In this document: positions 37,528 to 49,439 of the stretch, in pieces | How the letters are laid out: every line of letters begins with the position of its first letter | Numbering within the stretch: the stretch's first letter is position 1 | DNA from: Isoetes taiwanensis | Lineage: Eukaryota; Streptophyta; Lycopodiopsida; Isoetales; Isoetaceae | Assembly (NCBI GenBank): GCA_021234155.1 | Contig: JAJEKV010000531.1 | Location: 64,001-128,000 of the forward strand | DNA length: 64,000 bases | Reading direction: 5' to 3' | Program-made: the position numbers and the translations under genes | Notes under the pieces: model-generated | Told to the model about the DNA's origin: nothing | Database searches by the model: none | Seen by the model: the letters and a program-made list of their open reading frames with translations, nothing else

Positions 37528-37729
37528 CGAAGGCTGCAGAGCGACCCGAGAAGTATCGAAAAATAGACAAAAACTAAAGATGGCCAACCGACCAAAAGAA
37601 ATTGGAGCAACTTCAACAATGGAATAGAATAATGGAAAATGAGAAAACAAACATGATCTATTGCAGGAAAACCATGAAGGGAGGGAGGGTGAGGGAAACT
37701 GGTAGGACATGGAAGGAGAAGAAATCTAG

Positions 37730-38950
37730 CTCAAGAGAACTCTGATGAACGAAATAGGAGAAGAGACAGAATAAATAAGAGATGTGAGATGCAGCGTCCC
37801 CGTCCAAGGAATGTCGGTTCTATTGCCATCGCAATAGAACTATGGCATTCTACAAATGTTGATGTTCAACAATTATGATGAGAAAAATATCATCCAAGTA
37901 AGACCTTGCTCATAAGGAGGCCTTGCATATTCCTTCCTATGCTGCAGAGGGAAAAGTTGTGAAGGGACCTCAGCCACAATCGTGAAGAGCAATGGGATGA
38001 CTCTCCTTGAATAAGATGAAATGGAGGCAAAACATGTGGTGCCATTGGGAACAATTCAGTAGCCCTTAAAACCTCTACAAACATGGCTATGATTAAAAGT
38101 TTCCAAGTCAAACCATAAAACTGGAAAATCTCACAAGAACGATCCTAATTGAGTTGTCCAGATAATATCAGCATATCGTTTCACATGTTATACTCAAAGC
38201 TGTGATTTTGATATAGATGTTTTACTTGCCTCAATCACTAGACTCTTCTTTTTTGTCATAACATCATCATCTTTTCTGTTTCACACGATGTGCTCGTCTG
38301 ATTTCTCAAACCACCTAACTCAACCTGGTCAAAAACTGAACCTAAGCCCATTGTACATATTTTTTGGCTCTCAATCTGCAAACAATATACAACTGAAAAT
38401 AGTGTAGCAACTTGGTGTAAACTGATTTATGCTGCTGAAAGAATCTATATAATCTTCTACAAGGCTACAACTGGCTGTCACCCAAGACAACCTAAATACT
38501 TATAATTTTGCTGCGGTTCCTGCATTGGGCTAAATTTATTAAAATCCTCTTCCAGCATTTTGCATGTAACTGGATCCGCAGCTCATTTACTTCTTCCAAC
38601 TGGTTAAGAAGACAGGTGACCAAAGGTCGTGTTGTTGCAATGCCAACCGTGCACAACCAATCTATTAGGGCGATGAACGAAATCATCTGAAAGGCATCAT
38701 CATTTAAATTGCAGCTCCTTTACGTATGTACACCAACAAGTGCAGAGAAGTTGGGATCACAGCCAACTTTAACAGAAGAAGAGCTTTTTACACCCACTGG
38801 CAGCCTCTAGAAATTGTATGGACCTTGGCATTTAAATTTAACTCCTATGAACTCTTCCTTGAAGATGCAGTCAAACTTTTCCACCAAGAGCTCTCTTTCT
38901 CAACCTTAGCTATCAGTGATGCTCTTAATTACAATACCTGAGCCTGCACC
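37730..38950. other. Presumed 3' flank of the WD40 gene
   Basis: No coding region is recognised. The part closest to 38957 should include the 3' UTR of the minus-strand WD40 gene. Confidence 0.35.
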
Positions 38951-38958
38951 TCAATCTA

Positions 38959-39784
38959 CTAGCCAAGCAACCAAAGACATACTTCACCATCTGCCCCACC
39001 TGAGACAAGCAGAGACATGCCTGTATTAAATTCCTCAGCTCTACTAGCAAGAACCCTTCTCACTGGAACATTATGAGCCAAAGTGGGCTCTCCACTAGGG
39101 TTCAAGGAAAAGTCCCATTTCCGAATGGTATTATCTGCTCCACCACTAAGTAGAGCAAACTTAGTGGTTGTAAGAGAATTAACCTTTTCTCCGTTGTGGG
39201 CTCGGCAGGCCTCTGCGATCAGCTGTAAGTTCAATCCATCCCAAATTCTTATACAGCCATCATGACCTGCACTAACCACGTTTCCTCCTTCATAAACCAA
39301 AGAGGAAATCCTACCCTGGTGAGCACCAATGCTGCCACACTTCTGGAATGCCTGTGCAGACAATTTCTTGCCATCTTCTGGAAAATTCCAAGAGTGTAAA
39401 ACGCCATCATTTGTCCCACAATACAGTTTTTGGTTCCCAACCATACATGTCATAATATCCCCTCTATAGATCTCAATATCCCCCATATGAGTGACACTGA
39501 GAACAGTTCCACCTTCTGTTTTACCTTCTTCATCCTGATCAAAGGCTCCAGTGAGCTCCCAAACCTTGATGACATTACAGGCTGCACTAAATGCAATGTT
39601 TCTATGCACAGTAACATCTCTAACCCATCCTGAATGTCCTCCCATTTTCACATCTACTGGCCTCCACTCCCCTATTCGCCATGCCACTACCTCCTTCCCT
39701 GATGTGCCTGCAAAAACAAGATCATATGCTGTTGCCAAGCAAAAGACTGGTACCCCTTTGTCACCCCATGAAGAATGTATTCCT
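38959..39784 (-). CDS. WD40-repeat protein, long C-terminal exon
   Basis: An open exon of about 275 codons starting after a likely acceptor (CAACTTAG at 39785-39792, minus strand) and ending at the stop codon at 38959. Six WD40-like blades are visible, with the usual strand-d endings: AGTSGKEVVAWRI, SAACNVIKVWEL, CGTNDGVLHSWNF, SAGHDGCIRIWDG, SGGADNTIRKWDF and SGGADGEVCLWLL. GH-type dipeptides (GHSGWVRDV, GAHQGRISSL, AHNGEKVNSL) precede several of them. Such propellers are protein-interaction platforms. Plant F-box/WD40 or zinc-finger WD40 proteins are possible relatives, but the N-terminal domain that would decide is not identified. The frame is intact, so selection is likely recent or ongoing. 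Confidence 0.75.
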
Positions 39785-39789
39785 CTAAG

Positions 39790-40260
39790 TTGTCAAATTT
39801 TGTGAAATCGGCATTAAATTTAGTAATTCTAAGCAAAACCATCTGTGGAAGAAGATGCAAAAATAATCGCCCTTCATCATCTGGATGAAGAAGCAGGGAT
39901 CTAAGGGATGTCTTATGAAGATGGCTTCTCCAGATACATCGCATGCCCTTATTCTCCACCATCTGAGCTCTAGCGGAGAATCTCTTGGATTTTGCCAAAG
40001 GAATAAATGATATTTTGTGACTATGGAATATGCGAGATGGAATACATGGTAAGCTTGAATTACACAACCATCCCATTATGCTCATCTCTAACTACCCAAA
40101 TCCAAATTTTAATAACTGTACCAGATCCAACTCCATGGGCTAGCCGTTTTCTGGAGGAGTGCCATTGCATAAGCATTCTTGTCCTGTCATCCTTACTATG
40201 TTGAGAAACTGTAATAAGGAATTTATCAACCGTTTTCTCTAGAAATTGGGGTCGCAAGGT
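39790..40260 (-). pseudogene. Possible degraded N-terminal part of the WD40 gene
   Basis: Upstream of the WD40 exon the minus strand carries protein-like pieces in different frames: RMLMQWHSSRKRLAHGVGSG then TVIKIWIW, and later RSLLLHPDDEGRLFLHLLPQ. The first resembles the 'GVGD...IW' blade seen in plant WD40 proteins. Stops occur in every frame across the segment. It is either exons with unplaced introns or decay; I cannot tell which. Confidence 0.3.
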
Positions 40261-40492
40261 GCCCTAATTTGATATCTGAAAAGATGAAGACCATTGGGGC
40301 AGCTCCAATTATTGATGGTATAGGTCGAGGAAGAAGAAGCAGCATCGATGAGCCAAGCTCCACAATCGAGAAGAAGGATGCGCGGATTTGGGAAACGAAG
40401 AGAGAAATATAGGTTGATAACTGGGCTCCTCGTTATTTGAACGGTTTGTCGTCTCTTTCCTCCTCCTCAAATTTGGCATAATTGTTTTGTCC

Positions 40493-40501
40493 GAAGCATC
40501 A
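40493..40501. repeat. Target-site duplication (left) of MULE MITE
   Basis: GAAGCATCA, identical to 40938-40946. Nine bases is the classic Mutator target duplication length. Confidence 0.85.
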
Positions 40502-40937
40502 GGGCGCGGGATAATCTTACCCTGGATTCGGGGATCCCGGAGGTGTGATCCCGGAGGACGGGATCTCGGAGGATGCGTGATCCCGGAGGCGGGGATCCCA
40601 TGTTAACTGCGCAGTTAAAAGGTGACTGCGCAGTTTAAGGCCATTTTTTGCCGGATTTTTGCTTGGCGATAGCAGCGGCGCGCCCTCTCTTCCTCCTTGG
40701 CATCAAAACAGCTCTTCTCAAGCCCATTCCGACCAACCTCGCATTGAAACTGACCCGATTCCGTGGAGGATCGGCCAAGAAAAAGCATAAGAAAACTTGG
40801 CTGATTTTTCGCTATAAGGGGTTTTTTTTTTTTCGCGATTCAAGCAGCAGGATCCCCGCCGGGATCACCGCCCTCCGGGATCGTCCTAGGATCACACCTC
40901 CGAGATCCCCAATCCGAGGGGTAAGATTATCCACGCC
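40502..40937. mobile_element. Mutator-like MITE with long terminal inverted repeats
   Basis: A 436-bp element. The left end reads GGGCGCGGGATAATCTTACC; the right end, reverse-complemented, reads GGCGTGGATAATCTTACCCC. Inverted similarity runs about 90 bases inward through repeated GGGATCCCGGAGG-type blocks. Both ends are flanked by GAAGCATCA. The GC-rich interior has a 124-codon plus-strand frame (40648-41022) that leaves the element, so it is probably not functional, but captured host sequence (Pack-MULE style) is conceivable. No transposase is present. It lies just beyond the 5' side of the WD40 gene. Confidence 0.8.
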
Positions 40938-40946
40938 GAAGCATCA
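40938..40946. repeat. Target-site duplication (right) of MULE MITE
   Basis: GAAGCATCA, matching the left copy exactly; the match extends two further bases (CC) on the 5' side. Confidence 0.85.
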
Positions 40947-41039
40947 AAGGTGCTTGCTTCGGAATTTTATTCTCGAGAATGAATACTTGACCACAATAAA
41001 TTATCCGGCCGCCTTCTCTTAGAATTGTGTCCATTGAAA

Positions 41040-41350
41040 CTCACTATTAATATCCAACCTTTGACAATGCAATGTTGTTGCTTAGTAATGGATTTGTGTC
41101 AGTTTTGTTTTGGATGAAATGACATTCTTGAACCTAAACTTGGTTACCTTGGTCGTTGCAAACATTTTTCTTTCCTAAACTCTGTGAGATTGAAACCTAC
41201 TATTAACATCCAACCTTTGACAGTGCAATGTTTGCTTTAGTAATGGGTTTGTGTGGGTCTTAGATGACTAAAAGACATTCTTCAACATGAGGGACCTGAA
41301 CTGCGTCACTACCTTATGTCCTCGCATCTTATATCTTATATTATAATGTT
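41040..41350. other. Short intergenic stretch with a local duplication
   Basis: CTATTAATATCCAACCTTTGAC... near 41043 recurs in slightly changed form near 41199. No gene is seen. Confidence 0.5.
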
Positions 41351-41355
41351 TTTTA

Positions 41356-41505
41356 GTGAGAATGAGAATGAGAATGATTTTTATCGTCCATCGAGGCCAA
41401 TCGGCCTATGGGACCCATAAGGAGCGCAATAAACTTATTATTGTCCCGGTTAAAAACCCCCCCGAAGGGTTTTCGGGGAAAAACGCGGGCGTTAATAAGA
41501 ATCTT
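41356..41505 (-). mobile_element. Retroposon 3' end with (ATTCTC)n tail, copy D
   Basis: On the minus strand: TTTTTCCCCGAAAACCCTTC, GGGGGGGTTTTTAACC, TATGGGTCCCATAGGCC, GGCCTCGATGGACGATAAAA, then three CATTCT-type units. The block order matches copies A-C, but it has more CpG and a different tail unit. Sequence further upstream in this orientation (41.5-42.75 kb) has several minus-strand frames and may be its decayed body, but no reverse-transcriptase motif is recognised. Confidence 0.6.
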
Positions 41506-41509
41506 TATC

Positions 41510-42760
41510 CAAACTATATCAAGTATACATCAATGTATATATACATGTCAAGTGTGTGCCCGGAGGACATACCGATCTCGCATGTCCATAACCTCCCTCG
41601 AAGGTATGATCCTAGCACCCGTCACGGATGCCGTGCTCAATGTCACATGTAACGGTTGGCGGGCCCCACCAACTCAAAGATAGCCTTGTCGTCGAATTTG
41701 ATCATTTGGGCAACTTTGAAGGGTATGAGATTCATCCTCAATGACTCCCATTTGGCGGCGACGTAGCTCAATCGGCGTGGCTCACCAATCCATCCGCCCG
41801 GTCTCACCGAAGATGATGTGCCCCCGATGCGAATGGAGGCAATGGGTCTGCGCCTTTTCATGGGCATGTGGGCACGGTAGCATTCGCGGGCCTCGTTCCA
41901 ATGTGGGATTTATGTGGCCCGGCGGTAGTGTCTTTGTCTTGACATGTTCAAAGGGCATTGGCATCCCAAAGTTTGCCGAGGAAGCAAAGGCGTCAAGATA
42001 TTGCCTCAAGCTATGGTGATTCGGGCCTCTGTTTGCACATGTATGCACCTCGCGGCTCCCGCACATTCCATCTAACCAACCATTGAGCTCTCTTTTCCCT
42101 CCAAAGGGCCTTGAGGGCGCTATGCCCCATTGCCATGATATAAGCTGGTTTAGGGGAGACGAAGTATCGCCCATATTGACCACCACCGAAAATAGACAAT
42201 GTGTCGATCAAGGGCCCTCACCAAGAGGCAAGAATCCTATCTCCTCGGTAGAATTTGATATGGGACTGTGGACTTCACTAGTGGTCGCCGTACAAGAAGG
42301 CTTCTCGGACCTGCTCCAAAGTCATTCCAAGTAGCAAGTGATACTTTGGGCCCCATACTTCCACCGGGTGATAAAAGGACAGTCTCTACTAAGACCTTGA
42401 GCGGGTGGTGATGGGTCCAATCATACAACTCCGCTCTATGACTATTGTTTTGCATTGCATATAGTGCCTTCGACTGCCGTCACTCGTGGAAATGTATGGA
42501 TGTGTCCCAAAGGCATAGTAGAAGGAAACTCCACTCCCAAATACTTGTATTAGTGCAAGTAATGGACCGCCCTAAATCGGCGGTGGCCTAGATTATTTTG
42601 CTGGATCGAGCGGAGGGTTGTGTCCACGATTTTCCCTAGGTTTTTAGCGCTTCGTTTGTGGCTCAGTAGGGTCAGAGCTTCGGCTTCCTCCAGTTCAGGG
42701 CTATGGTGCAGCCATGTGACTATCGAGCTCGCTTCTCCATCCATTTCGGATCATCATATT
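41510..42760 (-). pseudogene. Possible decayed retroelement body
   Basis: A GC-richer stretch with overlapping minus-strand frames (42186-41782, 41867-41643, 42455-42237) that all stop early. It sits directly 5' of retroposon copy D in the same orientation, which is the only reason for linking it to that element. No catalytic motif is seen. Confidence 0.25.
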
Positions 42761-43469
42761 TGTTCCTTTTTTCAGCTTTAGGGCAGTGCTACAATAAAAT
42801 GGATTAGAAGACTCCTCTTGGTTTTAGTCCGAGATATTGATGCGAGGAGGATACCATAATACACAGAGGTTTCTAGAGGAGTTTTACAAAGGGATTTCTG
42901 TCATAGTTTGCCACAGCCATGGCCCACCGGTTAGAGAGAAGCATGAGCAACCTCTGCCAAACCACCTTCTGCAGATATATGGCAAACGTGAAACTCTGTG
43001 TCATTCCAGCTCATTAAATTGAATCCTTCCTCCTGCAATATTATTTGCAGCTTCTACTTGGAAATCCGTTTGACATGGATGGTATTAGTGGAAGATTCCC
43101 GCAGGGGGAAATCTGTCATATAGGAGATTCTTCAGTCAAATCCTGGAGGGTTATATACACTGCTGAAGTTAGGCCTCCTTTTCTGAAGTGGAGAGTTATG
43201 AAATGCAGCAAACTCTATTCTTGCAAGGTAGGTGTTGCTTCCCGTAAGTCGCATTTAATTAAAGCGGCTCTCATTCCATTCCCACTTTTTTTTGGAACCC
43301 TGTTATTTTACACAAAAAGGACAAGGGAAAACTATTCGGCTGTCCAGAATTTGAATATTTCTCTGTTAGGGTGAGTCCAATCTTTCCCCCTATTTTCGGA
43401 TCATGAGTCGAGAACAAGAGGAATACAATTCAAACAAAGGAATTTCATCATATATTGAAACCAAAGTTG

Positions 43470-43560
43470 TAGTTGAAAAAGATTTTTTTATTAATAAATT
43501 GAATAGCTACAATGTATTTTACATCGAACGCAGAGACCATGGCGATCTTGCTGTCACTAC
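43470..43560 (-). mobile_element. Retroposon-like 3' tail
   Basis: On the minus strand: CCATGGTCTCTGCGTTCGAT, then TTTATTAATAAAAAAATC. It shares the GGTCTC and TTAATAAA elements of the other tails, though the left half of the hairpin is weak. Confidence 0.35.
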
Positions 43561-44060
43561 AATTACATCATCATGGTAGGGCGGTCCACCTTAAGGGAAG
43601 AACGCATGGGCTTCTTCTTGCCGTCTCAGAAGCCTTGGGGCAACCTAAAGAATGTGGAATGCCTCACGAGGGAGGTGTCTCATGAGCCACCCATTGACCT
43701 GTCCACGATTTTTCCACTCTCCTCTCGTATCTTTTCATCAATCGTAAGTCGAAATATACTCGTTCCCCAACCTCCGTGGATGTCATGCAATGCTTGCAAG
43801 ATCCTTTGAGTTTTTGGACTGAAATGTTCTTCCTCTCTTCTTCATCCCCTTGAGGTTCCATAGCGCCTCGCAATCACGAGCAAGCTTATCCCAAAGCCCT
43901 GGCAAGAGTGTAGCCTGAGCGGGATCTGTGCCTGAACCACTTGGAGCAAAGAGAGTCCATGATTAACAATTACGTTGCCATTAGTCATAGCGAAGAAAAG
44001 AATGGAGAATTCAAAATAGATTGGAGAGCATTCATTCCATATAGTGCATCCAATCACACA
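43560..44060 (-). pseudogene. Unclassified broken coding stretch
   Basis: Minus-strand text such as GLWDKLARDCEALWNLKGMK and KTQRILQALHDIHGGWGTS is protein-like and spans a frame change near 43.86 kb. The orientation matches the tail at 43470-43560, so it could be the body of that element or a captured host sequence. No family is recognised. Confidence 0.25.
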
Positions 44061-44789
44061 AAGAAGCGTGCAAATGGTCTCATCACGTTTTGTAATCTTT
44101 TATCCAAGATGTCTTTGCTTAATATTTTACTGTTTGTCTCATTTTTTCCCATGGACAATTTGCTTCCTCTGCCCCCCATTCTGCTCAACTCTGACTTCTT
44201 TACAAATCAGAGCCTCCAGTATTACCTCTGCTGTGGCTGTGTATAGTTCTTGCTTCATAGTTTTGCATCAGGAAGCCATCCTTCGGACTTTGAGAAAGAA
44301 AGCATACCCATAGCTAAAAATGAGGCATACAATCTTCTCCACGATATAAAGGGGCATTGATTATGTTAGATGAGTGCAGTTCCTTCTCAATTATACTGAA
44401 TTAGACTCTATTGTGCTTTGGATGATCACCTGATGCGAATTTTTGCTTGCCATGTAAATCTGTTTGCACCACCAAGTGCACATACATGGGCAGTTGTCAC
44501 AGCTGCTAACGTTAAGTTGGATCAAAGTCGACAATTGACCCAAATTTTGTCTTGAAACTAGCCACTTGGATATTGAGCGAGGCGTGTGTATATCTATATT
44601 GAAATCCTCAAAGCATGTTTCATAGTGAAAAACATGCAGTGCCAATTGTTATCAATCAGATAGAAATTGAAAGAGGTATGTTTTCTAACTTATGTTATGC
44701 CTTTTTTCATAATGGTTTCTCTGTTTTATAAGAAATCATTAATCATTTCACAAAATTTAAAAAGGCCAGCTTCATGGATATTCTTTGTG

Positions 44790-45200
44790 CAGGTGAATTC
44801 TGACAGGGTTAATTTATGCCTTATCTGGCTTGCTCTTCAAAATGATCTCTTCCAGCCTTGGGCAAGATGTTCTTGCCAAAAATGTTAGCGGGATGCCATT
44901 TGGACCACTATGATTTCTGGTTATATACAACAAGAGAAGAAGAAGAGATTTTAAGGTAATCTATATAGGGATAGTTGAATTGTTTCATTGGATGTCATAT
45001 AAAAATGAGGTTCTCATAGACTGCTTTAATTTCAGGTGATATCAGGGATGGTTGCCTAATGAAGCATTTGACTTATTCCTGCAAATGTCATAGTGAGATA
45101 TGATGCCACAGGAACTCTTTTTCATGGCAATTATTTCTGGCTATTTACATTTAGTTTAGGACAGCTTAAAGATGCGCTCGAGTTGTTCAATTAAAACAAT
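44790..45200 (+). pseudogene. Degenerate PPR-repeat fragment
   Basis: Pentatricopeptide-type phrases occur in shifting frames: WTTMISGYIQQE (44909-44944), EAFDLFLQM after it, and LGQLKDALELF near 45160. These match the W-x-x-M-I-x-G-Y and A-x-x-L-F-x-x-M signatures of plant organellar RNA-binding PPR proteins. Stops and frameshifts separate them. A GTAAT...TTTCAG stretch (44956-45035) could be an intron or decay. Only about three repeats are left. Confidence 0.45.
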
Positions 45201-45346
45201 GCTGCCTCACTTACGTGGGACCAGGAGTGGTGTACGCCTTCTGCTTTATGCCAAATTTCATTTCTTGATGTTTTTGCAAGTAGGCGCCAAATCACATGAA
45301 CCACTGTTAATTCAATTTTAATCAAAAATTCGTAATTGCAGTCATT

Positions 45347-45547
45347 ATGTCCAGTTCTCTATTTTTGTTCTTTTGTGGAATGATTTTAATAGGAAGTGAC
45401 ATTAGAAACGCAAGACTTGATGCAAGGCCCGAGGGTGAACAAAGCATAGATTTTACTACGACTTTTTACCCCGTTCTTGATGTGGCTCGGTTACCAGCTA
45501 TACTTAATTACCTTGCGAATTCTTATGTTGGTACTGAATATGAATAA
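45347..45547 (+). CDS. Exon-like open frame, unknown
   Basis: The final 45 codons (ARLDARPEGEQSIDF, FYPVLDVARLPAILNYLANS) look protein-like and end at TAA. A TTGCAG acceptor precedes it at about 45336-45341. No family is recognised. Confidence 0.2.
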   Translation: MSSSLFLFFCGMILIGSDIRNARLDARPEGEQSIDFTTTFYPVLDVARLPAILNYLANSYVGTEYE

Positions 45548-45549
45548 AG

Positions 45550-48500
45550 GACTGTATATTTTGTATTATTGTAGATATTGAGTAAATTAGTTGAAGGTGT
45601 TGTATGAGGAATTCTAGGGAGTCCATGACAATACAATGGTGCTTCTTGCAGACAACAACGGGGAATGTTGGTCTTTATTGGGCTTAACCTATAGGAATTT
45701 GAGACTTTGAACCAATCTCTTATTCATATGTTCCAACCAACCAACCAGCCATTTATTGATGTGTTCCAACCAACCAACCAACCGATGATACAAAATATCC
45801 TTGATCTTTGATTATAATGGTAATTTGCTCTATACACCTGCCTATTAGATTCATGTGTCTTTCCATGGATTCATATTTAATAAGTACTTATCATATTTAT
45901 ATGATAATGAGAAACAAGTTAACTTTCTGAAATGATCGGGTCAACATATGCTCATATAGTTTACAAATTCGTTATTGCATATGTTAGGTCTCATAGGGTC
46001 CTCTCTCTTTCTTTTGGACATGCACTCTCCTTTAGAAAGTGTTATGTTTTATGCATTGAACCTTTCACCTACAACAATGGCAACTATAGGCAAATAATGG
46101 TGTTCTCACAAATCTTGAATAATTATATGCACTCTCAAAACTTTCTACCTATGCATCTCAATAAAGCTTTCTCATGATAATTTCATGCATGCTTCCATGA
46201 ACGTCCTTCAGCAACCTTTTATTATGCAACCTTTTTGCAAGCACTCTTCTATAATGCAGCTTTATTGCAAACATTACATAAATAATGCTTACAATAGTAG
46301 CATCTTCAACCTATGTGGACACAACCCTTCTATAACGCAATCTATTTGCAAGCACCCTTGCAAGCACCCCTTGCAAACGTTACATAAAGAATGCTCATCA
46401 AGCAACAATATTAGCATCTCCAACCTATGTGGACATATGTACAAATATATTTGCCTGCTAATCCTCATGAACTCAAAAATTAATTTGCAAGTTTAGTTCA
46501 TACGACTCTCTAATAAACATACAACTAATTTAACCTCTTTCAATCACGCGTTCAGTAAACAAATGTAGTACAAAAACAAAGAAATAGCAATGAGTGACAA
46601 AATTGGCCTACATTATCTGTTCTAAATTACATCAAGGCCTCCATGTTCAAACCCTTACGATTTGGCGTATCAACCTTCAGTTATATGTAGAATCTTAGAC
46701 ATAATTTTGTATACGACAAGCAACCAATTGACGGAGCCCTTGATTCAGAATGATGCATATGAATCAAGAAGAAAACGCTCAGAGAAAATTAGAAGTCTCT
46801 GTTCATGAAAAGTTGCCCCCCTCTTCGAAGAAATCCCAGATTCTTAAATAGAGCACTATTTATCTAGCCGATTGGTTCTACAAGAAGCTCAAGGGTCGAA
46901 TAATGCAGATTCGCCCATACGGGCCGTTTTTAGATCCCTCCCGATCGTTTGAATCCATGGCGAGGCCCCTTCTCTTTTGCCTACATTAAGGAGGAAGCCA
47001 TTGTTGGCTTTTTTGAATAGGCCCACCCAATCGAAAGTGCCACGTCACACTTTAGTAAGGCATTAATAACCTAAGGTTTGGTTTTTATGTTAGCCCCTTA
47101 AAAAAATCGTAACACATTCCTTACATCTACAAAGCATTCAACAATTATTAGTATACTATAAAAGCATAATTGTTTTCTCGAAGTTAGACATACATGATCA
47201 ACACACTCATCCTGTACCCGATCTTTTACAAACTTCAAATGTTTACTATCAGATGTACCAGCACCTTCATCATCCTCACTAGATTCTTCTATTATTGTAA
47301 ATCTCTTCACTATGATGCTAGGCTTCTTAACTACCAAGGAACTATGACAAAAACTCCATAAACTATTAATGTGATGTCGTTGAGAATGTATAGGTGGCTG
47401 CTAGATTTCACTCAAGAGAGTGTTGCATATAGCATGCCGTATATTGACATGCCCCGTGGACAGATTACTAGTTTGTTCAATGTCGTCCTCTGTGCCCTAT
47501 GAACGGTGCGTGATGCGTGGTGCATAGAATCCGTTGCTGTTGTCCATAAGTGTTTCAGGCACTCTTGGGCACATGTCCTTGACTTGCGAATGAGATCCAT
47601 AGGAGGTCTTTTCCTCTCGAGTTCAACATCAATGTTCGAAGTTAAAGCAACTACCATATTCAGCTTTAGTCTCAATTTGGCATGCAATCTATGTGTTTGG
47701 CTTGGATTGCCTGGCAATGACTTCATCCAAGGGCATGCTTGTTGATGAGTGGCCTTTGCTGGAAGGATGATTGGATTGCCTAGTATTTTAAAAAGACCTA
47801 AATAGACAAACGGGTTATTCACCATACCGAAAGACTTCATGCCCCGAATGTTATGTCATTGTTATGCATGATGAATATAAAATTGATGCTCTAGGGCATA
47901 AGTGGTAAAAGTCATTTGCATTCTTGCTTGCAGTTGGCTCACTTCTTTGGTAGTGTGACATAAGCATAAACTAAAAGTTAAGAATAAGTATCAAAATGAA
48001 GTATTGGCTTGTGTTAGCAGTAGAGGGACTAATGTGTAACATCTAGGGCAATTATCGCTGGTCATGGTCAATAAGATATTCTTAAAGACTATCTAGAACA
48101 TAATTTAAGAAAACTTTGGAATAACAACACTTGGGGTAAATGTTGAAAATAAAGTTCTTGAATTCTACAAAGGAATTCTGAAGGGATTTAAGGTTTTGCG
48201 CCTTTGCTTTCTTATGACTACGAAGTAGGATCTTGGTTGAATCAAGGAAGGTTGGCAGTTTCGAAAAGCCTTCAGATTGAGGTATGAAAATTCCTTTGAG
48301 AAGTGCCAAAGGTTGAGATAAGGTTAATTGCCATGTCCAATATGGGATTGTTGGGTCAAGAAACTAACCTTTATGAATGTACCTCTACTTATAAAATCTA
48401 TAGTTGAAGTACTATAGTTGCATATGGTATCTAGCGCAGTTACAGGGCAGAGTGCAAGCTGCAATATAGTAAGGTTGAAAACTTATTATGTAAAAGCCAC

Positions 48501-49320
48501 TAAGTAATGATTATAAAGCAACTTGTTAGTTGTTTTAAGGAGTTCTTCTGCGAAGGGCACTTAAAAGTTATGCGGCGCTTTTAAAAACAAAAAAAAACTA
48601 CAAGTTTGATGATCCGTGTCAAGCTGATCTTAAGCAAGGCTTAATATGATGCAACTCAGGCTAATAAAGAAGCATGCGGCTTCAAATAGGATCATATGGA
48701 TTATGGAGGCATGCAATAATATGTAGCATTCATACAATTGATTTTGTGAAGTCGCTTCTCTAGAGGATACCAAGGTTAGAATCAATGAATGGACCGAATG
48801 ACAATGTGATTGGACCATGTGGTTCAATATAAAGTCAGCATCTAATTACTAAGGTTGATTAGAGAACCTCAATACCACTTCTTTGGAAATAAGGATGTCA
48901 CGAGCTAGATCCCCTCAAGGAATCCACTCTATATACAATTGGAAGTTGCAAATATGTCTCTGTTATTCAAGATGTTCAAGCAGTGGCTTGGGGTAAAACA
49001 TATGGGTCGCAATATATAAGTTGGGCTTGTATAGGTGTTGTAGTAATACTCTAATTTATAAAGTAAGATGTCTTGTGCTTGCCACTAATAATTGATTCTA
49101 TCTATAATTTTTCCAACCGATCTCAATAAGGGGCAAGTCAGTATAAGAATAGTTTCACCTCTAAGAGTGTCTTGGGGTTGAATTTTTTCCCGGCTTCACG
49201 CCAATGGTTGAAAGTGTATGGGCAGATTCCCGGGAAATTGAGTTCCACATAGGACTCTTTGAATAAGAGTTCAAGTATTGGTTGATTAAATACAATGGAA
49301 AGCTTTTGTCAAGAAGTCGT
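45550..49320. other. Gene-poor stretch with small repeats
   Basis: It holds a short duplicated CCAACCAACCAACC block (45732-45785) and a 110-bp imperfect tandem repeat (46234-46440). It also holds two minus-strand frames: 47337-47098, with an acidic EESSEDDEGAGTS segment, and 47840-47412, 142 codons, unrecognised. No gene call is made. Confidence 0.35.
46234..46440. repeat. Imperfect 110-bp tandem repeat
   Basis: Copies begin TTGCAAGCAC at 46234 and 46345; both contain CAAACRTTACATAAAGAATG-like text and end in CAACCTATGTGGACA. Confidence 0.75.
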
Positions 49321-49439
49321 AGGTATTGATGGACCAATTTAAAGTTGCAATTAATTTAGGTAAGTTATGTGATGCAAGACACTTGCAAGCAAATATAAGG
49401 GTTGTGCTTACCTCCTCAAGTACTTTATCACCTTCTAAA

